In this document: piece after piece, positions 1 through 13,114 of the stretch | Position numbering within the stretch: the stretch's first letter is position 1 | Layout: every line of letters starts with the position of its first letter | Source: Paraburkholderia phytofirmans PsJN | Lineage (GTDB): Bacteria; Pseudomonadota; Gammaproteobacteria; Burkholderiales; Burkholderiaceae | Length of the DNA stretch: 64,000 nt | NCBI RefSeq assembly: GCF_000020125.1 | Contig: NC_010681.1 | Coordinates: 4,030,001 to 4,094,000 of the forward strand | Reading direction: 5' to 3' | Notes under the pieces: generated by a model | What the model saw: the letters and a program-made list of their open reading frames with translations, nothing else | What the model was told of the DNA's origin: nothing | Databases searched by the model: none | Position numbers and translations under genes: made by a program

Positions 1-4527
<4,527 letters not shown>

Positions 4528-4761
4528 GGGGACACCGTCTGTGAGGGGCCGGACAGGCCGTTAAACCGTTTTTCTATTGCCGCAGTGCGATTCACAACCG
4601 CGACGGCGCGCTCGATGCTCGATGCTACCCGCGTCAAAAAGCGCCGGAATTCGGAATATACGCGACGAATCAATGGAATAGCAAATAAAACGTGATCATT
4701 GAACCCCAATTATCAAGTTGGTGCATTGCGGTGTATTTTTATTGGTTCCACATCAAAGTGG

Positions 4762-4795
4762 GGCAAAAGAAAACGGCATGCGAAGATGCCGTTTC
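4762..4795 (-). terminator. Rho-independent terminator after the RAYT-like gene
   Basis: On the minus strand a 9-bp stem (AAACGGCAT with ATGCCGTTT, 6-nt loop) is followed by TCTTTT. It lies 27 bp beyond the stop of the RAYT-like gene and about 235 bp upstream of gltB, so gltB probably has its own promoter in the AT-rich stretch 4660-4760. I could not fix that promoter with confidence. Confidence 0.75.
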
Positions 4796-4821
4796 ACTGC
4801 AGCCCTTTGATCCGAAACGCT

Positions 4822-5529
4822 TTATTGCTGCTGCGGCGTCTCGCGCACCTTGCGCGGCCGCCCGCGTGGCAGTGGCGACACACGCCGGTTGGCGGCCCGC
4901 GCCGCCCACTCGCGGTACGTCTCGCTGCCCAAAACCCAGCCCTTCAGCGTGGCCTGCTGAAGCTGGCTGGCTTCGCGTTCGTCGAGCGGCTGCTCGCACA
5001 GTTCGCGGTAAGCGCGCTGGCGTTCGAACGGAGTATTGCCGAGCGACCAGTACAGCGGGTGGTCGGTGATCAGGCTGTCGAGCGTCAGGCCGATGTGATG
5101 GCGGTAGCTCGACCAGCGGTAGTCTTCCGGCGCGCTCACGAGTCCCGCGCGGACCGGACACATCTCGACCACGCGGCTCGCCAGCAGAAAGTAGCGCTCG
5201 CCTTCGATCACCGTAGCTCTGTAGCGCCCTTCCCACAACGTGCCACGGCGCGCGTAGCGCCTGTTAAAGTGCGCCACGTAACGGCGCCCAACCGCCTGCA
5301 TCGCCTTCGGCAGACTCGACTCCTCCGTCGGCGTAACGAGCAGCTGCACCGCACCCGGCATCAACGCGTATGCGTGGATGGACAAGTGGTGATCGCGCGA
5401 AGCCGCTTTCAAACAATCGATGAAGAGCTCGTAGTCCTGGTCGTCGACGAAAGCGGGCTGCTGATCGAGCCCGCGAAGGATGACGTGCTGCGGCTGGTCA
5501 GGGACATAGAGACGTGCAAGCCGTGCCAT
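4822..5529 (-). CDS. RAYT / IS200-like (Y1_Tnp) protein with degenerate active site
   Basis: The 235-residue product matches the REP-associated tyrosine transposase layout: N-terminal MARLARLYVPDQPQHVILRG, then ALMP, RGTLWEGRYR, PVRAGLV and DYRWSSY. I chose ATG 5529 because this is where family similarity begins; a longer frame from 5625 adds unrelated residues. The HUH metal-binding motif, normally NHVH, reads GAVQ at residues 59-62, and the position of the catalytic tyrosine (normally RYIxLNPVRAG) is Val120. The protein should therefore lack nuclease activity while keeping the fold. The C-terminal tail is basic (PRGRPRKV). No terminal repeats or REP-like palindromes were seen nearby. It may be a domesticated nucleic-acid-binding protein; its function is unknown. 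Confidence 0.85.
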   Translation of the reverse strand: MARLARLYVPDQPQHVILRGLDQQPAFVDDQDYELFIDCLKAASRDHHLSIHAYALMPGAVQLLVTPTEESSLPKAMQAVGRRYVAHFNRRYARRGTLWEGRYRATVIEGERYFLLASRVVEMCPVRAGLVSAPEDYRWSSYRHHIGLTLDSLITDHPLYWSLGNTPFERQRAYRELCEQPLDEREASQLQQATLKGWVLGSETYREWAARAANRRVSPLPRGRPRKVRETPQQQ

Positions 5530-5716
5530 GCTGGAGTATCCAATAGTCGCGTTGGTACATACCCGAAGGTCCGAAGAACCGCATGCGCTCAAGCTTCGGC
5601 GCCATGCGGCAGAGCCAGAAACCACGCGGCGCTTAGGGAGAAAGCTCTAACCGCCGCGTATGGTTTGTTTCAAACGTTGTAGTCATAATGAGCGGGCCTT
5701 TTTTGGAGGAGCACAT

Positions 5717-6442
5717 ATGAAATTAAAACAGGCCGTAACGGGGATCGCGGCGCTAGCCTGCATGACAACGGCAGCACACGCGCAATCGGCCGGTAGCTTT
5801 TACGTCACCTCGGGCTGGTTCCATCTAGCGCCTCAATCGAGCAGCGACCCGCTGAAAGTGACGAGCATTGGGGGCAGCCCGACCAACATCACCGAAGCCA
5901 ACACCGGTGCAAAACTGGATTCCGCCGACACCATCGGCTTTACCGCGGGTTACTTCGTCACCGATCACATCGCGACCGAATTCGTGATCGGCGTGCCGCC
6001 CAAGTTCGACCTGGAAGGCTCGGGTAGCCTCGCCCAGTTCGGCAAGCTGGGGCAGGCAAAACAGTGGAGCCCGACTCTGCTGTTCAAGTACTACTTCAAT
6101 GCTCCGACCGCTGCATTCCGCCCGTACCTCGGCATCGGCGTGAGCCGGGTTTCGTTCACCGACGAAAAGATCACCAACAGCGCGTTCGAGGCCAATGTCC
6201 TGCATGGTCCGACCACTGTTACTACGGATAGTTCGTGGGAGCCGGTGTTTAATGCCGGCTTCACTTACGCATTCACCCAGCACTGGTTCGCGGGCGTATC
6301 AATTTCTTACCTGCCGCTCAGCACCACCGCCAAGCTCAACACCGCGGCCAACACGCCGGTGGGCACGTTGAATGTGCAATCGGAAACCAAGATCAAACTG
6401 AACCCGATCGTCACCTACGTCAACATCGGTTACCGTTTCTAA
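5717..6442 (+). CDS. ompW: OmpW-family outer membrane protein
   Basis: This is a 241-residue beta-barrel protein of the OmpW type, expected to be a small channel in the outer membrane. Residues 1-22 form a signal peptide ending AHA, cleaved before QSAG. The mature chain alternates hydrophobic strands, contains FKYYFN and RPYLGIGVSR, and ends NIGYRF with the C-terminal Phe used for barrel insertion. ATG 5717 is preceded by a strong ribosome binding site (GGAGGAG, 5705-5711); an upstream start at 5660 lacks one. The gene stands alone, diverges from the RAYT-like gene and has its own terminator. Family identity is clear, though orthology to E. coli OmpW is not proven. Confidence 0.88.
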   Translation: MKLKQAVTGIAALACMTTAAHAQSAGSFYVTSGWFHLAPQSSSDPLKVTSIGGSPTNITEANTGAKLDSADTIGFTAGYFVTDHIATEFVIGVPPKFDLEGSGSLAQFGKLGQAKQWSPTLLFKYYFNAPTAAFRPYLGIGVSRVSFTDEKITNSAFEANVLHGPTTVTTDSSWEPVFNAGFTYAFTQHWFAGVSISYLPLSTTAKLNTAANTPVGTLNVQSETKIKLNPIVTYVNIGYRF

Positions 6443-6499
6443 CGCTTCCGGAAATTAGGGGCCGTAGAGCTAGGGTAGTCGAATTTTCGTGGCTTGGAC

Positions 6500-6536
6500 A
6501 ACGCCGTCATGCATCCAATGGCGGCGTTTTTATTTT
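6500..6536 (+). terminator. Rho-independent terminator after ompW
   Basis: An 11-bp stem (AACGCCGTCAT with ATGGCGGCGTT, one G-T pair, 7-nt loop) runs directly into TTTTTATTTT. It lies 58 bp after the ompW stop codon. Confidence 0.88.
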
Positions 6537-6791
6537 GTGCACGCTTCATGGAGGCTGGGTCGGCGATCATGGAAGCCGCGCGCGCATCATTGTCGGCGTT
6601 TGTAAATTTGACCCAGAATTGCGCCATGATGTGCAATACCTGCTGATGAATCTGCGTTCGAGCCACGGTGGCTAGGGCCTGCAGGGTTTGGCACCGAAGT
6701 TGCGTTCGCATGGTGTTTCCCGCGTCGCGACGTGATACTGCGTCTTCGTGACAACGCGCGGGACCCTTTTCACCTCATCGACGGAGCGACC
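6537..6791. other. Intergenic stretch with no gene seen
   Basis: About 255 bp between the ompW terminator and the DUF883 gene. Short frames on both strands lack ribosome binding sites and recognisable protein sequence. A promoter for the downstream gene should lie here, but none stood out. Confidence 0.5.
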
Positions 6792-7172
6792 ATGACTGCA
6801 CTTCCGAATACGCGAGACGCCCTCGGCGAATCCTGGACCAGCACCAGCCGCCGTGCGCGGCGTATCGCTCGCCACAGCCGCCACGCAGCCGAAGATATCG
6901 CAGGCGAACTGCGCACGCTAATGTCGGAACTCGAATCCACGCTGGCGGATGGCACCCAGGCCGACGCGGTGGCGTTGCGCGGCAAACTTCGTAAGCAACT
7001 CGACGTCGCGCGCGCCCGCCTGAACGATACGCGCGATGCCGTGCGTGAACGCGCCCAAGTGGCGGTGGCGGACGCCGACGATTACGTGCATGAGAATCCG
7101 TGGCAGACGATTGCGATCGTCGGCGGCGTCGCGCTGATTGCGGGCGCGCTGTTCGCGTCGCGGCTGCGTTAA
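6792..7172 (+). CDS. DUF883 (ElaB/YqjD-like) membrane-anchored protein
   Basis: The 126-residue product has the DUF883 layout: a soluble, charged helical region (residues 20-95, rich in Arg, Ala and Asp, with heptad character in LRGKLRKQLDVARARLND). The conserved VHENPWQTI motif and one C-terminal transmembrane helix (IVGGVALIAGALFASRLR) follow. E. coli relatives (YqjD, ElaB) are inner-membrane-anchored proteins that bind stationary-phase ribosomes; the same role here is inference. The start ATG 6792 has GGAG eight bases upstream. It is a monocistronic gene converging on dgt. Confidence 0.85.
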   Translation: MTALPNTRDALGESWTSTSRRARRIARHSRHAAEDIAGELRTLMSELESTLADGTQADAVALRGKLRKQLDVARARLNDTRDAVRERAQVAVADADDYVHENPWQTIAIVGGVALIAGALFASRLR

Positions 7173-7198
7173 GGCGTCTACCGCGGGCGTCTACCGCG
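7173..7198. repeat. Perfect 13-bp tandem duplication just after the DUF883 stop
   Basis: The unit GGCGTCTACCGCG occurs twice in direct succession, starting at the base after the stop codon TAA (7170-7172). Confidence 0.9.
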
Positions 7199-7200
7199 CG

Positions 7201-7226
7201 AAGCTGCCGCCGATCGGCGGCGGCTT
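7201..7226. terminator. GC-rich hairpin between convergent DUF883 gene and dgt
   Basis: An inverted repeat centred on GCCGCCGATCGGCGGC, extended outward by AAGCT and GGCTT, lies between two convergent genes. There is no U-tract on either side, so it may be only a weak or Rho-assisted transcription end. Confidence 0.4.
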
Positions 7227-7297
7227 GCCGCAGGTGTTTTATACGACGCGTTGCACTCGCGCCGGCTCGCGGCCGGCGCTAATTTGTGCCGCGCTGC

Positions 7298-8503
7298 TCA
7301 GTTGTCGTCGATCACGAACAGCCGCTGGTATTCCTTGACCGCGTAGCGATCCGTCATCCCCGCGATGTAGTGGGCGATCAGACGCGGTTGCTGCGTCGCG
7401 TCGCTTGACTGGTAACTCGGCGGCAGAAGCCGCGGATCGTCCGTGAACGCGTCGAACAACCCGGCGACGACGCGGCGCGCCTTGTTGGCCATACGCATCA
7501 CGCGGTAATGGCGATACAGGTTCTTGAACAGAAAGCGCTTGAGCGCCGCAGCCTGCGCGGCAGTCTCTTCGCTGTGCGCGACGAGCGCGGGCGATAGGCG
7601 CACGGCGTCGAGCGACGCCGGCGCGTGCAGGTCCAGATTCAACCTGGTCGTATCGATCAGATCGACTATCAGCGTATTGATGATGCGGCGCACCGTTTCG
7701 TGAATGAGCCGCCGCCCTTCGATCTGTGGAAAATCGCTGCGCGCCGTTTCGTAGTGCACCTGCCACAACTCCACTTCGGCGAGTTGTTCGACGGTGAGCA
7801 GGCCCGAGCGCAGACCGTCGTCGACGTCGTGATTGTTGTATGCAATCTCGTCCGCCACGTTCGCGATCTGCGCCTCGATGGACGGTTGCCGGCCTTCCAG
7901 AAAGCGCTCGCCCAAGGCGCCGAGCCGCCGCGCGTTCTCGCGTGAGCAATGCTTGAGAATCCCCTCACGGGTTTCGAAGCACAGATTCAGGCCGTTAAAC
8001 GCGCCGTAGTGCTCCTCCAGATCATCGACAACCGCCAGGCTCTGCAGATTGTGCTCGAAGCCACCGTGCTCACGCATGCATTCGTTGAGCGCGTCCTGCC
8101 CAGCATGGCCAAACGGCGTATGACCCAGGTCGTGGGCAAGGGAGATGGCTTCGACGAGATCTTCGTTCACCCGCAGATTGCGCGCGACCGACCGCGCGAT
8201 CTGCGCGACTTCCAGGCTGTGAGTCAGACGCGTGCGAAACAGGTCGCCCTCGTGATTCACGAACACCTGAGTTTTGTACTCGAGCCGGCGGAATGCCGTC
8301 GAATGGACAATGCGGTCACGGTCGCGCTGGAATTCGGTACGCGCGCTGGGGGCGGCTTCCGGATAGCGGCGACCGCGCGATTGCGCGGAATGCGCCGCGT
8401 ACGGCGCGAGATGCGCTTCGAGTGCTTCCTGCGAAGGCACGCTGATTGGCGCCGTGCCTGCCGCCGATTCATGCTTTACATCGTCGCTGCGCCTGTCAGT
8501 CAC
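7298..8503 (-). CDS. dgt: Deoxyguanosinetriphosphate triphosphohydrolase-like protein
   Basis: This is an HD-superfamily dNTPase of 401 residues that would cleave dGTP or other dNTPs to the nucleoside and triphosphate in the cytoplasm. The metal-binding HD residues are visible: LTHSLEV, then [13 protein letters not shown], and the distal Asp in [16 protein letters not shown]. The N-terminal [22 protein letters not shown] is the family hallmark. No in-frame ATG exists near the N-terminus; GTG 8503 is preceded by GGAG with six bases spacing, so it is the likely start. The gene follows aroB by 71 bp on the same strand and probably belongs to the aroK-aroB transcript. Substrate preference cannot be read from sequence. 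Confidence 0.93.
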   Translation of the reverse strand: MTDRRSDDVKHESAAGTAPISVPSQEALEAHLAPYAAHSAQSRGRRYPEAAPSARTEFQRDRDRIVHSTAFRRLEYKTQVFVNHEGDLFRTRLTHSLEVAQIARSVARNLRVNEDLVEAISLAHDLGHTPFGHAGQDALNECMREHGGFEHNLQSLAVVDDLEEHYGAFNGLNLCFETREGILKHCSRENARRLGALGERFLEGRQPSIEAQIANVADEIAYNNHDVDDGLRSGLLTVEQLAEVELWQVHYETARSDFPQIEGRRLIHETVRRIINTLIVDLIDTTRLNLDLHAPASLDAVRLSPALVAHSEETAAQAAALKRFLFKNLYRHYRVMRMANKARRVVAGLFDAFTDDPRLLPPSYQSSDATQQPRLIAHYIAGMTDRYAVKEYQRLFVIDDN

Positions 8504-8574
8504 CGGGTTCTCCGAAACATGGGCGGCGCCTCGTGACGCGAGTGCGTGCTGCGTTGCTGGATGCCCCGCGAGAC

Positions 8575-9651
8575 TCAGACGGCGGCGGCCAGCGTGGCGT
8601 GCACCTCGGCGTCGGGCGCCTGGGTGATCAGCGTCTCACCGAAACGCTTCAGCAGAATGAATTTGATCGCGCCGGCTTCCGCCTTCTTGTCGACCCGCAT
8701 GAGTTCGACATAACGCGAGTCGCCGAGCGCGGGCGCGCGGGTCGGCAAATGCGCGGCGACGATGACGTCGACCAGACGCTTGCGCGCGGCCTCGTCGAGA
8801 TAGCCAAGGCGTACGGACAGATCCGCCGCCATCACCATCCCGCAGCCCACTGCTTCACCATGCAGCCACTCGCCGTAGCCGAGGCCGGCTTCGATCGCAT
8901 GGCCGAAGGTGTGGCCGAAATTGAGGATGGCGCGCAGTCCGCCCTCGCGCTCGTCCTGTGCGACCACCGACGCCTTGATTTCGCACGACCGCTTGACCGC
9001 CTCGGCCAGCGCTTCGGGTTCGCAGCGGTTCAATGCCTCGATATTGGTTTCGATCCAGCGAAAGAAACCCGCGTCGGCGATGGCGCCAGTCTTGATCACT
9101 TCGGCGATGCCGGCCGCCAGTTCACGCGGCGGCAGCGTGCGCAGCGCGCCGATGTCGGCGATCACCGCCTGCGGCTGGTAGAACGCGCCGATCATGTTCT
9201 TGCCGAGCGGGTGATTGATGCCCGTCTTGCCACCCACCGACGAATCCACCTGCGACAGCAACGTGGTCGGCACCTGAATGAACGGCACGCCGCGCATGTA
9301 GCAGGCGGCCGCAAAACCCGTCATGTCGCCGATCACGCCGCCGCCCAACGCGATCAACGTGGTCTTGCGATCGGCGCGGCCGCCGAGCAGCGCGTCGAAA
9401 ATCAGGTTCAGGGTTTCGAGATTCTTGTACGCCTCGCCATCCGGCAAGACGACCGTGGACACCTGCTTGCCGAGCGGCGCCAGCGCGGCGCGCAGCTTGT
9501 CGCCGTACAGCGGATCGACCGTGGAATTGGTGACGATGGTGACCGAACTACCGGCGATATGCGGCGCGAACAGCGCGGTCTGGCCGATCAGATCGGTTCC
9601 GATATGGATAGGGTAGGCGCGCTCGCCCAGTTCGACGTTGACGGTATTCAT
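8575..9651 (-). CDS. aroB: 3-dehydroquinate synthase
   Basis: This is the second enzyme of the shikimate pathway, converting DAHP to 3-dehydroquinate with NAD and a divalent metal. The 358-residue chain shows the NAD-binding [14 protein letters not shown], the substrate segment [29 protein letters not shown] and the metal ligands in [11 protein letters not shown] and LHGEAV. ATG 9651 gives the usual family N-terminus ([18 protein letters not shown]). An ATG at 9660 that overlaps the aroK stop as TAATG would add only MDR and could also be used, giving tight translational coupling. It is co-transcribed with aroK upstream and dgt downstream. Confidence 0.96.
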   Translation of the reverse strand: MNTVNVELGERAYPIHIGTDLIGQTALFAPHIAGSSVTIVTNSTVDPLYGDKLRAALAPLGKQVSTVVLPDGEAYKNLETLNLIFDALLGGRADRKTTLIALGGGVIGDMTGFAAACYMRGVPFIQVPTTLLSQVDSSVGGKTGINHPLGKNMIGAFYQPQAVIADIGALRTLPPRELAAGIAEVIKTGAIADAGFFRWIETNIEALNRCEPEALAEAVKRSCEIKASVVAQDEREGGLRAILNFGHTFGHAIEAGLGYGEWLHGEAVGCGMVMAADLSVRLGYLDEAARKRLVDVIVAAHLPTRAPALGDSRYVELMRVDKKAEAGAIKFILLKRFGETLITQAPDAEVHATLAAAV

Positions 9652-9659
9652 ACGGTCCA

Positions 9660-10211
9660 TTATGACGCAGGATGTTTGGCGACGCCGGCCATCTCGAGCT
9701 GCATCAGAACCATGTTGACGAGTCCGTTGACCGAAGGTCGGCCGGTTTCGATCACGAAATGCGCGCATTCCCGGTATAACGGATCGCGCACTTCGTAGAG
9801 TGCTTCGAGACGCGCTTTGGGGTCTTCGGTCTGCAACAGCGGACGATTCTTGTCGCGCCGGGTGCGCAGCCACAGGTCGTGCGGATTGGCTCGCAAATAG
9901 ATCACCACTCCGCGATTTTGCAGCGCTTCGCGGTTTTCCGGCCGCAGTATCGCGCCGCCGCCGGTGGCGAGGACGATACTGTCACGTCCGGTCAGGTCGG
10001 AAATCACGCTGGCTTCGCGCTCGCGAAATCCCGCTTCGCCCTCCAGCTCGAAGATCACCGGGATGCGCGCGCCCGTGCGCGCCTCGATTTCATGGTCGGA
10101 ATCGAAGAACGGGCGATCGAGACGGCGCGCAATGGCCCGGCCCACGGTGGTTTTCCCTGCCCCCATGAGCCCTACGAAAAATACATTGGCGTGTGCGTCC
10201 CGCGCTTGCAA
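9660..10211 (-). CDS. aroK: Shikimate kinase
   Basis: This 183-residue enzyme phosphorylates shikimate with ATP. The P-loop [11 protein letters not shown] lies at residues 14-24, the shikimate-binding Asp is in FFDSDHEIE, and ATGGGAI and RDKNRPLL form the rest of the active site and lid. The only reasonable start is TTG at 10211, with AGAGGA six bases upstream; the next ATG lies inside the P-loop. The gene sits between pilQ and aroB, the same arrangement as the pilMNOPQ-aroK-aroB locus of Pseudomonas. Confidence 0.95.
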   Translation of the reverse strand: MQARDAHANVFFVGLMGAGKTTVGRAIARRLDRPFFDSDHEIEARTGARIPVIFELEGEAGFREREASVISDLTGRDSIVLATGGGAILRPENREALQNRGVVIYLRANPHDLWLRTRRDKNRPLLQTEDPKARLEALYEVRDPLYRECAHFVIETGRPSVNGLVNMVLMQLEMAGVAKHPAS

Positions 10212-10406
10212 CGGTGTCCTCTGGCTAATCCGGTTTGGTTCGTGCCGCAGCTTACTGGCAAAGCGGCTGCCTTGTCGAGCCTGCGCCCCGCCTGAGTGCG
10301 CCCTCAGCCCTGTCGCTTCGCGCCAAGCCCGTTAATAGGGCGACTGGCGGAGCGGAAAAGCTGAGGCGGTCCGGCGCGCTCTTAAAAAGGCGGCGGCAGC
10401 GTGCCC

Positions 10407-12182
10407 CTAATTTGTCTGAACGACGCGCGGCGTAATGAAAACAGCCAGTTCGCTGCGCTGGTCGCGATGAGCCCGATGGCGGAAAAGCGCACCCAGAACC
10501 GGTATTTTGCCCAGGACCGGAACCCGCGTCACATCGTCCCGGTCGTCGGTCGCATAAATTCCGCCGATCGACACCGTACCACCATCCTCGACCTCGACGC
10601 GCGTTTGCACGTGCTTGGTGTTGATCGCGGGCCCGGCGTCGGTCTGTTCGCCGACGCTGTCCTTGGCGACGTCGAGGTCAAGCACCACCCGGCCGTCCGG
10701 CATGATTTGCGGCTCGACCTCCAGTTTGAGCGTGGCGCGGCGAAACTGCACGCCCGACACGCCTTGCCCCACTTTCGCCTGATACGGCAGCTCGGTGCCC
10801 TGCTCGACGACCGCTTTCATCCGGTCGGCGGTGACCACGCGCGGACTCGAGACAATTTCGCCGCGCCCCTGCGCTTCCAGCGCGCTCAGCTCGATGTTCA
10901 GCAGCCGCGTCGCGCCGGCGGCGAACAAGGTCAGGCCGGCAGTCGCGACATCGAAGCCGGAAATCGGGCGCGCCGACAGATCATAGCCGGCGTCGGTCAA
11001 GCCTTTCGCGGTGCCGTCGGCGTTGGTGGCCGCCATGGAGAGCTTCACGCCGAGATTGCGCGAAAACCCATGTTCGCCCTCGACGATACGCGCTTCGATC
11101 AACACCTGGCGCGTGGGCCGGTCGACGGAAGCTAGCAGCGCGGCTATCTGCGCGAGGCGCCCTTCGAGATCGGTCACGAACAGCAGATTGGTGCGCGGAT
11201 CGGCAGTCGCGGCACCACGCTTGGACAACACGCGCTGGGCGCCCGAACCGGTCAGCAGACGCCTGACGTCTTCGGCGTGCGCGTAGTGCAGTTCGAAAGT
11301 GCGGCTCGCGAGCGGTTCGAGATCGGCGGCCCGGGCGTGCGCTTCGAAGCGCTGCCGTTCGCGCGCGGCCAGATCCGCGATCGGCGCGACCCAGATCACG
11401 TTGCCGTGGCGCTCCATCGCGAGCCCGTTGACGTCCAGAAGGGTGTCGAACGCGGTGCGCCATGGCACCTTGTCGAGCCGCAACGAGACGGCGCCGCGCA
11501 CTCTCTCGCTCGCAACGATGTTCAGCCCGGTGAATCGGGCGAACGCACTGAGGACGGCGCCGAGTTCGGCACGCTGGAAATTCAGCGAGATCGGTTTGTC
11601 GTCGGGGGCGAGGACCGCGTCGGCGGCGCTGCGTGGCGCGTTGCTCAGGCGCGCGAGCGGCGGCAGCGGCACCGGCGGACCTTCGAGCGCGGCGGTGCCG
11701 GTCGCATCGGCGCGAGCCGACGCAGCGAACTGTCTTCGCAGCGGCACGGAGCCGTCGAAATCGGCGTCGGGGTCCTCGCGAGTTGGAGTGATGGATTGCC
11801 TTCGCGACTGCGACTGTAACTGCAGCAAGCCCTCGGCATCATCGGCGGCAGGTTCGTCCGTGCGAGTATTCGCCGCTGTCGCGCTGCTCATACGCGACGC
11901 GTCGCGATCGTCTGCGGAATCCTGACGAAACGGATTGGGCACCTCCTCCGCGGAAACGTCGCGCGGCAGCGGCGGTGTGCCGTTGTACGAAGCATCGCGT
12001 GGCGATACCGCGTCGTCGAACGGCATGTAGGCGGGCAACGGCGGCAACGGTGGAGTCGACGCCCGCGTGACGCCGGCGCCCAGCGCCGCGCCAAAACACA
12101 GGCTGAGACCGACTATCAGACGAGGCGACACACGTGTATCGGCACTCGACACGGCAATAGAAAATAGCTTCGCCAGTCTCAT
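10407..12182 (-). CDS. pilQ: Type IV pilus secretin PilQ / HofQ-like, short form
   Basis: This outer-membrane secretin would form the pore for the type IV pilus or DNA-uptake pseudopilus. Of 591 residues, the first ~42 form a signal sequence ending TRAS. Residues ~43-190 are Pro/Asp/Ser-rich and look disordered. An STN domain follows (ISLNFQRAELGAVLSAFARF), then a secretin N domain (FELHYAHAEDVRRLLTG) and the secretin core (QVLIEARIVEG, VPVLGKIPVLGALFR, ELAVFITPRVV). The N-terminal AMIN domains found in longer PilQ proteins are not visible. The start overlaps the stop of the upstream pilO-pilP fusion as TGATG, showing coupling. The end is about 195 bp before aroK. Confidence 0.92.
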   Translation of the reverse strand: MRLAKLFSIAVSSADTRVSPRLIVGLSLCFGAALGAGVTRASTPPLPPLPAYMPFDDAVSPRDASYNGTPPLPRDVSAEEVPNPFRQDSADDRDASRMSSATAANTRTDEPAADDAEGLLQLQSQSRRQSITPTREDPDADFDGSVPLRRQFAASARADATGTAALEGPPVPLPPLARLSNAPRSAADAVLAPDDKPISLNFQRAELGAVLSAFARFTGLNIVASERVRGAVSLRLDKVPWRTAFDTLLDVNGLAMERHGNVIWVAPIADLAARERQRFEAHARAADLEPLASRTFELHYAHAEDVRRLLTGSGAQRVLSKRGAATADPRTNLLFVTDLEGRLAQIAALLASVDRPTRQVLIEARIVEGEHGFSRNLGVKLSMAATNADGTAKGLTDAGYDLSARPISGFDVATAGLTLFAAGATRLLNIELSALEAQGRGEIVSSPRVVTADRMKAVVEQGTELPYQAKVGQGVSGVQFRRATLKLEVEPQIMPDGRVVLDLDVAKDSVGEQTDAGPAINTKHVQTRVEVEDGGTVSIGGIYATDDRDDVTRVPVLGKIPVLGALFRHRAHRDQRSELAVFITPRVVQTN

Positions 12183-13114
12183 CAGGAAGCCTCCGTCAGC
12201 GCCAGCGTGCGTGTCGCGCCATCCCTTGCGAGCGTAATGCCAGACGCGTCCAGCTTCGTGACGCGCTCGGCGCCGATCCGCTCCCCGGGTTTGACGCTCG
12301 TCACGCCGTCCGGCGTATCGAGCACCGCCAATCCACGCGTGCGATCGCTCAGCAATCCGACCAGACGCAGTGGCGAGCCATCGGGCGAATCGCCGGCGGC
12401 CTGCATCTGCGGCTGCGAAAACGGATCGAAGAAGACAACCTCTTCGTCGTCGTCCGAATCGACGCTGTCGTCATCGAGTGCCTCCACAGAGTTTGCCAAC
12501 GATGCCGGCCGCAGCGCGTCGAACACGCGCAGCGTGGCGCTCACCGACAACGCCGCGACATCCCGCTTGACGGTCACATCGACGGGTACGATCAGCACCG
12601 GCAGATCGGACAGTCCGCGCAGAAATGCCATCAGGTGAACGAAGTCCGTGCGCGCCGTCAGTTGCAGCGGACGCATACTCTCGACGCCCGCGCCGCTCAC
12701 TGCGCCGGGTTCCACCGCCAGCAACGCGACGTTATTTTGCGCAGCCAGTTCGGAGACGACGCGGACGTCGTCGGCGGAACTCCACGGCCCTAATGGACGC
12801 GCAGTCGAAGCAGCGACCGGCATGGCCGCAGCTTCGCGGCGCAGCGCAGGCAGTTGCGCAAGCGCAAGCCGCGCGTTCGCAAGACGCAAGCGACTGGCCT
12901 CCAACGCCGCACGGCTCGCTTCGACGCCACCGAGATCGGCCACCACCCAGCCATGCGCGCTCAAACCGAACACCACGACGGCAATCATCAACGCGACCAG
13001 CCAGCGGCGGCGCCGGCTCCATGCACCGAGCGGCACGCGCACGCGCTTCATCCAATGGGAAAGAAAAAGCCGCGCGTTTGCCGCGCCGCCGAACTCGACA
13101 AAGATCGTACTCAT
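12182..13114 (-). CDS. pilO: Fused PilO-PilP type IV pilus alignment protein
   Basis: The 310-residue protein combines two normally separate components. Residues 1-230 look like PilO: a basic cytoplasmic segment, one membrane helix (WLVALMIAVVVFGLSAHGWVV), a coiled coil (ASRAALEASRLRLANARLAL) and a periplasmic domain with LTARTDFVHLMAFLRGLSDL. An acidic linker (EALDDDSVDSDDDEEV) is followed by DPFSQP and a PilP-like beta domain (LRLVGLLSDRTRGLAVLDT, VKPGERIGAERVTKLD). PilP is usually a separate lipoprotein; here it has no lipobox because it is tethered through PilO. The start overlaps the pilN stop as ATGA. The PilO assignment is firm from gene order; the PilP half rests on motif resemblance. 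Confidence 0.82.
   Translation of the reverse strand: MSTIFVEFGGAANARLFLSHWMKRVRVPLGAWSRRRRWLVALMIAVVVFGLSAHGWVVADLGGVEASRAALEASRLRLANARLALAQLPALRREAAAMPVAASTARPLGPWSSADDVRVVSELAAQNNVALLAVEPGAVSGAGVESMRPLQLTARTDFVHLMAFLRGLSDLPVLIVPVDVTVKRDVAALSVSATLRVFDALRPASLANSVEALDDDSVDSDDDEEVVFFDPFSQPQMQAAGDSPDGSPLRLVGLLSDRTRGLAVLDTPDGVTSVKPGERIGAERVTKLDASGITLARDGATRTLALTEAS

Noticed and set aside
4690..4745. NtrC-like GCACC/GGTGC sequences upstream of gltB
   Set aside because: GCACCAA and ACACCGC occur as direct, not inverted, repeats, and no sigma54 -24/-12 pair is present.
4822..5529. An active insertion sequence at the RAYT-like gene
   Set aside because: No terminal hairpins, target duplication or REP arrays are visible, and the active-site residues are missing.
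4699..5682. A 327-codon plus-strand frame
   Set aside because: It covers the complement of the RAYT-like gene and gives no family match; the minus-strand frame carries clear Y1_Tnp motifs.
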